Positions 14,913 to 17,584 of a DNA stretch of 17,584 bases are shown here, one piece after another. How positions within the stretch are numbered: position 1 is the first letter of the stretch; the number at the start of each line of letters is the position of its first letter. A program made the translations under genes and the position numbers. The notes beneath the pieces were generated by a model. That model was given only the letters and a program-made list of their open reading frames with translations, made no database searches and was not told the DNA's origin. Source of the stretch: Microcoleaceae cyanobacterium UBA9251 (GTDB lineage: Bacteria > Cyanobacteriota > Cyanobacteriia > Cyanobacteriales > Microcoleaceae); contig DPLL01000369.1 of assembly GCA_003542015.1 (NCBI GenBank), positions 174 to 17,757 of the forward strand, read 5' to 3'.

Positions 14913-15269
14913 ATGCCTGAGTGCCCTCGCTGTCACCAACCTGTGGACGTCCGAGCGATCGCCTGTCCCCACTGCAAAACCCCTCTCAAAGCTTTCGGAC
15001 ATCCGGGTATCCCCCTGTATCGATCGAAACCCCAAGAATTTTTATGCACTACCTGTATTTACCACGAAGACGACACCTGCAACTATCCGCAGCGTCCCAA
15101 AGCCAAAGAATGCACCCTTTATCACGACAAAGCCAAGCCAATCGTGCCTCCAACTACCGATTACATCAGTGGTGGCTGGCCGCAATTAGTTAAAAATTGG
15201 TGTCAGCGGAATCTAGTTTGGTTAGCTTTGTTAGGTTTAATTATGATTAGCATTGCCCTGTCCATTTAA
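14913..15269 (+). CDS. Zinc-ribbon membrane protein, function unknown
   Basis: A 118-aa protein with two four-cysteine sets: C4-x2-C7 with C18-x2-C21, a classic zinc ribbon, and C45-x2-C48 with C56 and C67, a less usual spacing that might bind a second metal. Residues about 99-117 (LVWLALLGLIMISIALSI) form a single C-terminal membrane segment, so the Cys-rich part is tail-anchored and probably faces the cytoplasm. I recognise the layout as a cyanobacterial conserved protein without an assigned role. The ATG at 14913 gives the first Cys pair at once. The shadow frame at 14921 was rejected because it destroys the Cys pattern. Confidence 0.8.
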   Translation: MPECPRCHQPVDVRAIACPHCKTPLKAFGHPGIPLYRSKPQEFLCTTCIYHEDDTCNYPQRPKAKECTLYHDKAKPIVPPTTDYISGGWPQLVKNWCQRNLVWLALLGLIMISIALSI

Positions 15270-15337
15270 GCAAATTGCACCAAGCATACCATAGAAACAT
15301 CTGCGTTTATCTGCGTTCCGAAGCGGTTAAAAATAAA

Positions 15338-15565
15338 ATGACTTATACAACCATCGAATATTTACCAAAACCCTTTCCAGATCACACCCAATTACCAGAG
15401 TCAGATGGAACCTTTGCCGAAAACTTTTACAAACATCCTCAAACTATAATTCTTACAGATTCGATCTGGCCAATTTTACAACAGTGGCATCCTGACGGAT
15501 TGTATGCGATCGGCTGGGCGAAATTATGGATACAGAAAAAGTCAGCGGGCGACCGGTGCGGTTAG
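15338..15565 (+). pseudogene. N-terminal remnant of a Uma2-family (DUF820) gene
   Basis: The ATG at 15338 opens MTYTTIEYLPKPFPDHTQLP, then ESDGTFAENF and TDSIWPILQQWHPDGLYAIG. This is the recognisable N-terminus of cyanobacterial Uma2-type PD-(D/E)XK proteins, which are normally about 190-250 aa. After about 59 residues the match ends and the frame stops at 15565, so the whole nuclease core is missing. No later piece of the family was recognised downstream. An upstream in-frame TTG (15275) is not needed. It is probably a deletion remnant of a gene from a large dispersed family. Confidence 0.6.
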
Positions 15566-15888
15566 TGCGATCGCGCGTGGCGGCTAAAGCGGTCAAGCTT
15601 TTGTTCAAGGAACTTGTCCGCGAGCTTGTTCATTCCAAAATCTCAAATCTAAAATCCAAGTTTCGCCGCACTGGTGAGGCTTTAATTGAGACCTAGAATT
15701 GCTACATAGAATGTTACAATCCTCGGTTAGCCTCCCATTGCTGCGTCAACAGCTTTGGGCGGTGTCAATAGATTTTTGGGTGCCGTCGGTTGCTTCATTT
15801 AAGCAAAGCAACCCATAGCACAGAGCATAGCCGCATTGTGGCACGACCGTCAAGGTGTTAGTTTGCAAAATAAATTAAGAATTTTCCC
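15566..15888. other. Intergenic stretch without a credible gene
   Basis: These 323 bp lie between the Uma2 remnant and the kinase gene. They hold a HIP1 octamer just after the remnant, a 56-codon frame (15526-15696) with no recognisable match, short heptads TCTCAAA/TCTAAAA (15641-15654) related to those near 17351, and a small inverted repeat (GGTTGCT 15788-15794, AGCAACC 15807-15813). The kinase promoter should lie here, but no convincing -35/-10 pair was seen. Confidence 0.5.
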
Positions 15889-16854
15889 ATGAGTTATGTA
15901 TTCGGTATAGACGGCGGCGGCACTAAGACTATTTGTCTGTTGATGGACGAAAATAAGCAAGTTTTGGGACGCGGGGAAGCAGGGCCATCAAATTATCAAA
16001 CACTGGGAATTGAGCTAACAAAACAGTCGATTCAATTAGCGATCGAAAAAGCAATTTTAGCCGCTAAAATCCAAGTCAATAGCAATCTCAACATAGAAGC
16101 AATTTGTCTGGGATTAGCAGGCGTCGCGCGTCCAAAAGATCTTGAAATCGTGCAATTTTTAGTACAGAACTTGCAGTTAACTCATGATTTGCCCATCAGC
16201 CAGTTATGGCAGCCTAAGAATATCGTAGTTTGCAGCGACTGCGCGATCGCACTTGTTGGCGGCATCGGCCATCCAGTCGGCATTGCGGTGATTTCAGGCA
16301 CCGGCTCGATTGTTTTCGGGCAAAACCGTCACGGAAAAACTAAACGAGTCGGCGGTTGGGGATATATTTTAGGCGATGAAGGTAGCGCCTACAACATCGC
16401 AATTCAGGGTTTGCAAGCTGCTTTGAGGTTCTACGATGGACGCGAAGATTATACCACACTTGCAGAAAACTTTCAGATACATTTAGGCCTAAAAAACCTT
16501 GAAGAATTGGTAGAAGTCGTTTATCGGCGCGGTTGGGGTGTGAAAGAAATTGCAGGTTTAGCGCCAATTGTCGATCGCACAGCAGCAGAGGGCGATCGTG
16601 TCGCTGACGGTATTATGAATAGTGCTGTGGCAGAATTAATCTTAGCCACAAAAACATCAATTTCAGGGCTATTTAAGCAAACAGAAGACTTTGAAATTGT
16701 GATGATCGGAGGTGTGTGGGGTGGCGAGGCAAATTGCCGGGGTCGGTTTGAAGCAGCCATAAGTGCGATCGCGCCTTCAGCCAAAGTAATTTTACCCCGA
16801 CATGAACCAGCCTTCGGTGCTGGCTTGTTAGCTTTAAACACTCTTGACTGTTGA
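15889..16854 (+). CDS. N-acetylglucosamine kinase-like BadF/BadG/BcrA/BcrD-family ATPase
   Basis: A 321-aa sugar kinase of the ASKHA fold. The phosphate-1 loop GIDGGGTKT is at 6-14, AICLGLAGVARP at 71-82, VVCSDCAIALVGG at 113-125 (catalytic-region Asp117), the phosphate-2 loop SGTGS at 136-140, GGWGYILGDEGS at 155-166, and the adenosine motif VMIGGVWGG near 271-279. GGWGYxLGDEGS is typical of GlcNAc kinases, which phosphorylate amino sugars recovered from cell-wall or glycan turnover; related BadF-type ATPases are an alternative. The start is ATG at 15889. The last residues (LDC) and the TGA stop are written in the first heptads of the STRR array that follows, so the array has set the C-terminus. 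No operon partner is close by. Confidence 0.88.
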   Translation: MSYVFGIDGGGTKTICLLMDENKQVLGRGEAGPSNYQTLGIELTKQSIQLAIEKAILAAKIQVNSNLNIEAICLGLAGVARPKDLEIVQFLVQNLQLTHDLPISQLWQPKNIVVCSDCAIALVGGIGHPVGIAVISGTGSIVFGQNRHGKTKRVGGWGYILGDEGSAYNIAIQGLQAALRFYDGREDYTTLAENFQIHLGLKNLEELVEVVYRRGWGVKEIAGLAPIVDRTAAEGDRVADGIMNSAVAELILATKTSISGLFKQTEDFEIVMIGGVWGGEANCRGRFEAAISAIAPSAKVILPRHEPAFGAGLLALNTLDC

Positions 16855-17200
16855 CTGATGACTGATGACGGTTGACTGATGACTGATGACTGTTGACGGT
16901 TGACTGTTGACGGTTGACGGTTGACTGATGACTGTTGACTGTTGACTGTTGACTGATGACGGTTGACGGTTGACGGTTGACTGTTGACGGTTGACTAATG
17001 ACTGTTGACTAATGACTGTTGACTAATGACTGTTGACTAATGACTGTTGACTAATGACTGTTGACTAATGACTGATGACTGTTGACTAATGACTGATGAC
17101 TGTTGACTAATGACTAATGATTGATGACTGTTGACTAATGACTGTTGACTAATGACTGATGACTGTTGACTAATGACTGTTGACGGTTGACTGCTGACTG
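16844..17200. repeat. STRR array: 51 heptads in unbroken phase
   Basis: I counted 357 bp as 51 consecutive 7-bp units without one phase break. The common forms are TTGACTG, ATGACTG, TTGACGG and TTGACTA. The first half (to about 16990) is rich in TTGACGG. From 16991 to 17074 a 14-bp dimer TTGACTAATGACTG repeats six times. The first units overlap the end of the kinase gene. No gene lies inside; the minus-strand frame across it is a by-product of the repeat. Confidence 0.95.
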
Positions 17201-17393
17201 AAATCTCAAATCGATTGACTAATATCAAGTCCGCTTGAATAGTTGTCATTCTGAGTGTAGCGAAGAATCTCGCCCGACGCAACGCTTGACTACGTTCCAC
17301 TTGACTCATGACAGATCGGGTTTTCTAGTAAGTGATTAACCGGACATGATCTGAAATCTCAAATCTCAAATCTCAAATCTCAAATCGATTGAC
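17198..17393. repeat. Direct repeats flanking a dispersed repeat
   Basis: CTGAAATCTCAAATCG plus ATTGAC occurs at 17198-17219 with one TCTCAAA heptad, and again at 17351-17393 with four heptads between the same ends. The interval between them carries the dispersed repeat at 17245-17270. Confidence 0.75.
17245..17270. repeat. Dispersed 'RFFATLRMT' repeat
   Basis: GTCATTCTGAGTGTAGCGAA with GAATCT following is a widely scattered bacterial intergenic repeat. Read on the minus strand it gives the well-known artefact peptide RFFATLRMT. It is not a gene. Confidence 0.7.
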
Positions 17394-17584
17394 GGGGGCT
17401 CTATCTTCCTTATCTTCCAGATCGTCTTAGTCTTGCTGATTTTCGAGATTTTCCCAAATTTTAAAATATTTTGATTATCTACCTTATCTTCCCTACTTGT
17501 GGAATTCCAGTCTGCCAAACTGAAAATATAAAAATGAATGCGGAACCAACAACAAATCTAGCAGTTGTGCGTTCCTAAGTAAAA
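17394..17584. other. AT-rich end of window, no gene recognised
   Basis: Together with the repeats before it, the window has no credible gene after 16854. This last part holds short CTTATCTTCC-like repeats (near 17408 and 17482) and a 14-codon frame from ATG 17534 that stops at once. It may be the upstream region of a gene beyond the window. Confidence 0.5.

Noticed and set aside
15275..15337. Upstream TTG extension of the Uma2 remnant
   Set aside because: The extra residues come from an intergenic stretch and do not resemble the family; the family-like N-terminus begins at the ATG at 15338.
16844..17200. CRISPR array
   Set aside because: The unit is 7 bp, contiguous, and without unique spacers or nearby cas genes.
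17037..17309. 90-aa minus-strand frame with SQQSSVISQQ-type repeats and RFFATLRMT
   Set aside because: It is produced by the heptad array plus a well-known dispersed intergenic repeat; it has no independent coding signal.

Overview
The window looks like chromosomal DNA from a filamentous cyanobacterium, most likely of the Oscillatoria/Microcoleus/Kamptonema type. The evidence is frequent HIP1 octamers (GCGATCGC), heptameric short tandem repeats (STRR) in many intergenic gaps, a HepA-like exporter, an rplI-dnaB pair with inteins at the two classical dnaB sites, and several small proteins of a cyanobacterial type. The genus is an inference. No rRNA, tRNA, CRISPR array or transposase gene was found.

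Positions 1-7810, all minus strand: a cell-surface polysaccharide block. Read in the direction of transcription it holds a 67-aa conserved small protein, galE (UDP-glucose 4-epimerase), a divergent GT-B-like glycosyltransferase, a GT14/Branch-type glycosyltransferase (4-bp overlap with the previous gene), a GT8-like transferase with a DxD motif, a GT4 glycosyltransferase and a HepA-like ABC exporter. GalE would supply UDP-galactose, the transferases would build a glycan and the ABC protein would move a lipid-linked product across the membrane. The exporter has a C-terminal extension that reads like a histidine-kinase dimerisation domain with Tyr in place of the phospho-accepting His.

Positions 7915-13508, plus strand: gloB (glyoxalase II), rplI (ribosomal protein L9) and dnaB (replicative helicase). 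DnaB is a 1295-aa precursor holding two full-size inteins, one splitting the Walker A P-loop and one at the RESG/SIEQDAD site. Both keep splicing residues and LAGLIDADG aspartates, and they resemble each other along their whole length. The exteins add up to a normal 440-aa DnaB. The rplI-dnaB gap is filled by STRR and contains a tandem duplication that captured the first 20 codons of dnaB, giving a decoy start 158 bp upstream of the real one.

Positions 13549-14700, minus strand: a membrane-anchored FKBP-type peptidyl-prolyl isomerase (TTG start with a strong Shine-Dalgarno) and a phasin-like coiled-coil protein. A 15-bp palindromic hairpin separates dnaB from the convergent FKBP gene.

Positions 14913-17584, plus strand: a zinc-ribbon membrane protein, the N-terminal remnant of a Uma2-family gene, an N-acetylglucosamine-kinase-like ATPase, then about 730 bp without a credible gene. 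That last stretch starts with an array of 51 heptads in unbroken phase that supplies the kinase stop codon, followed by other dispersed repeats.
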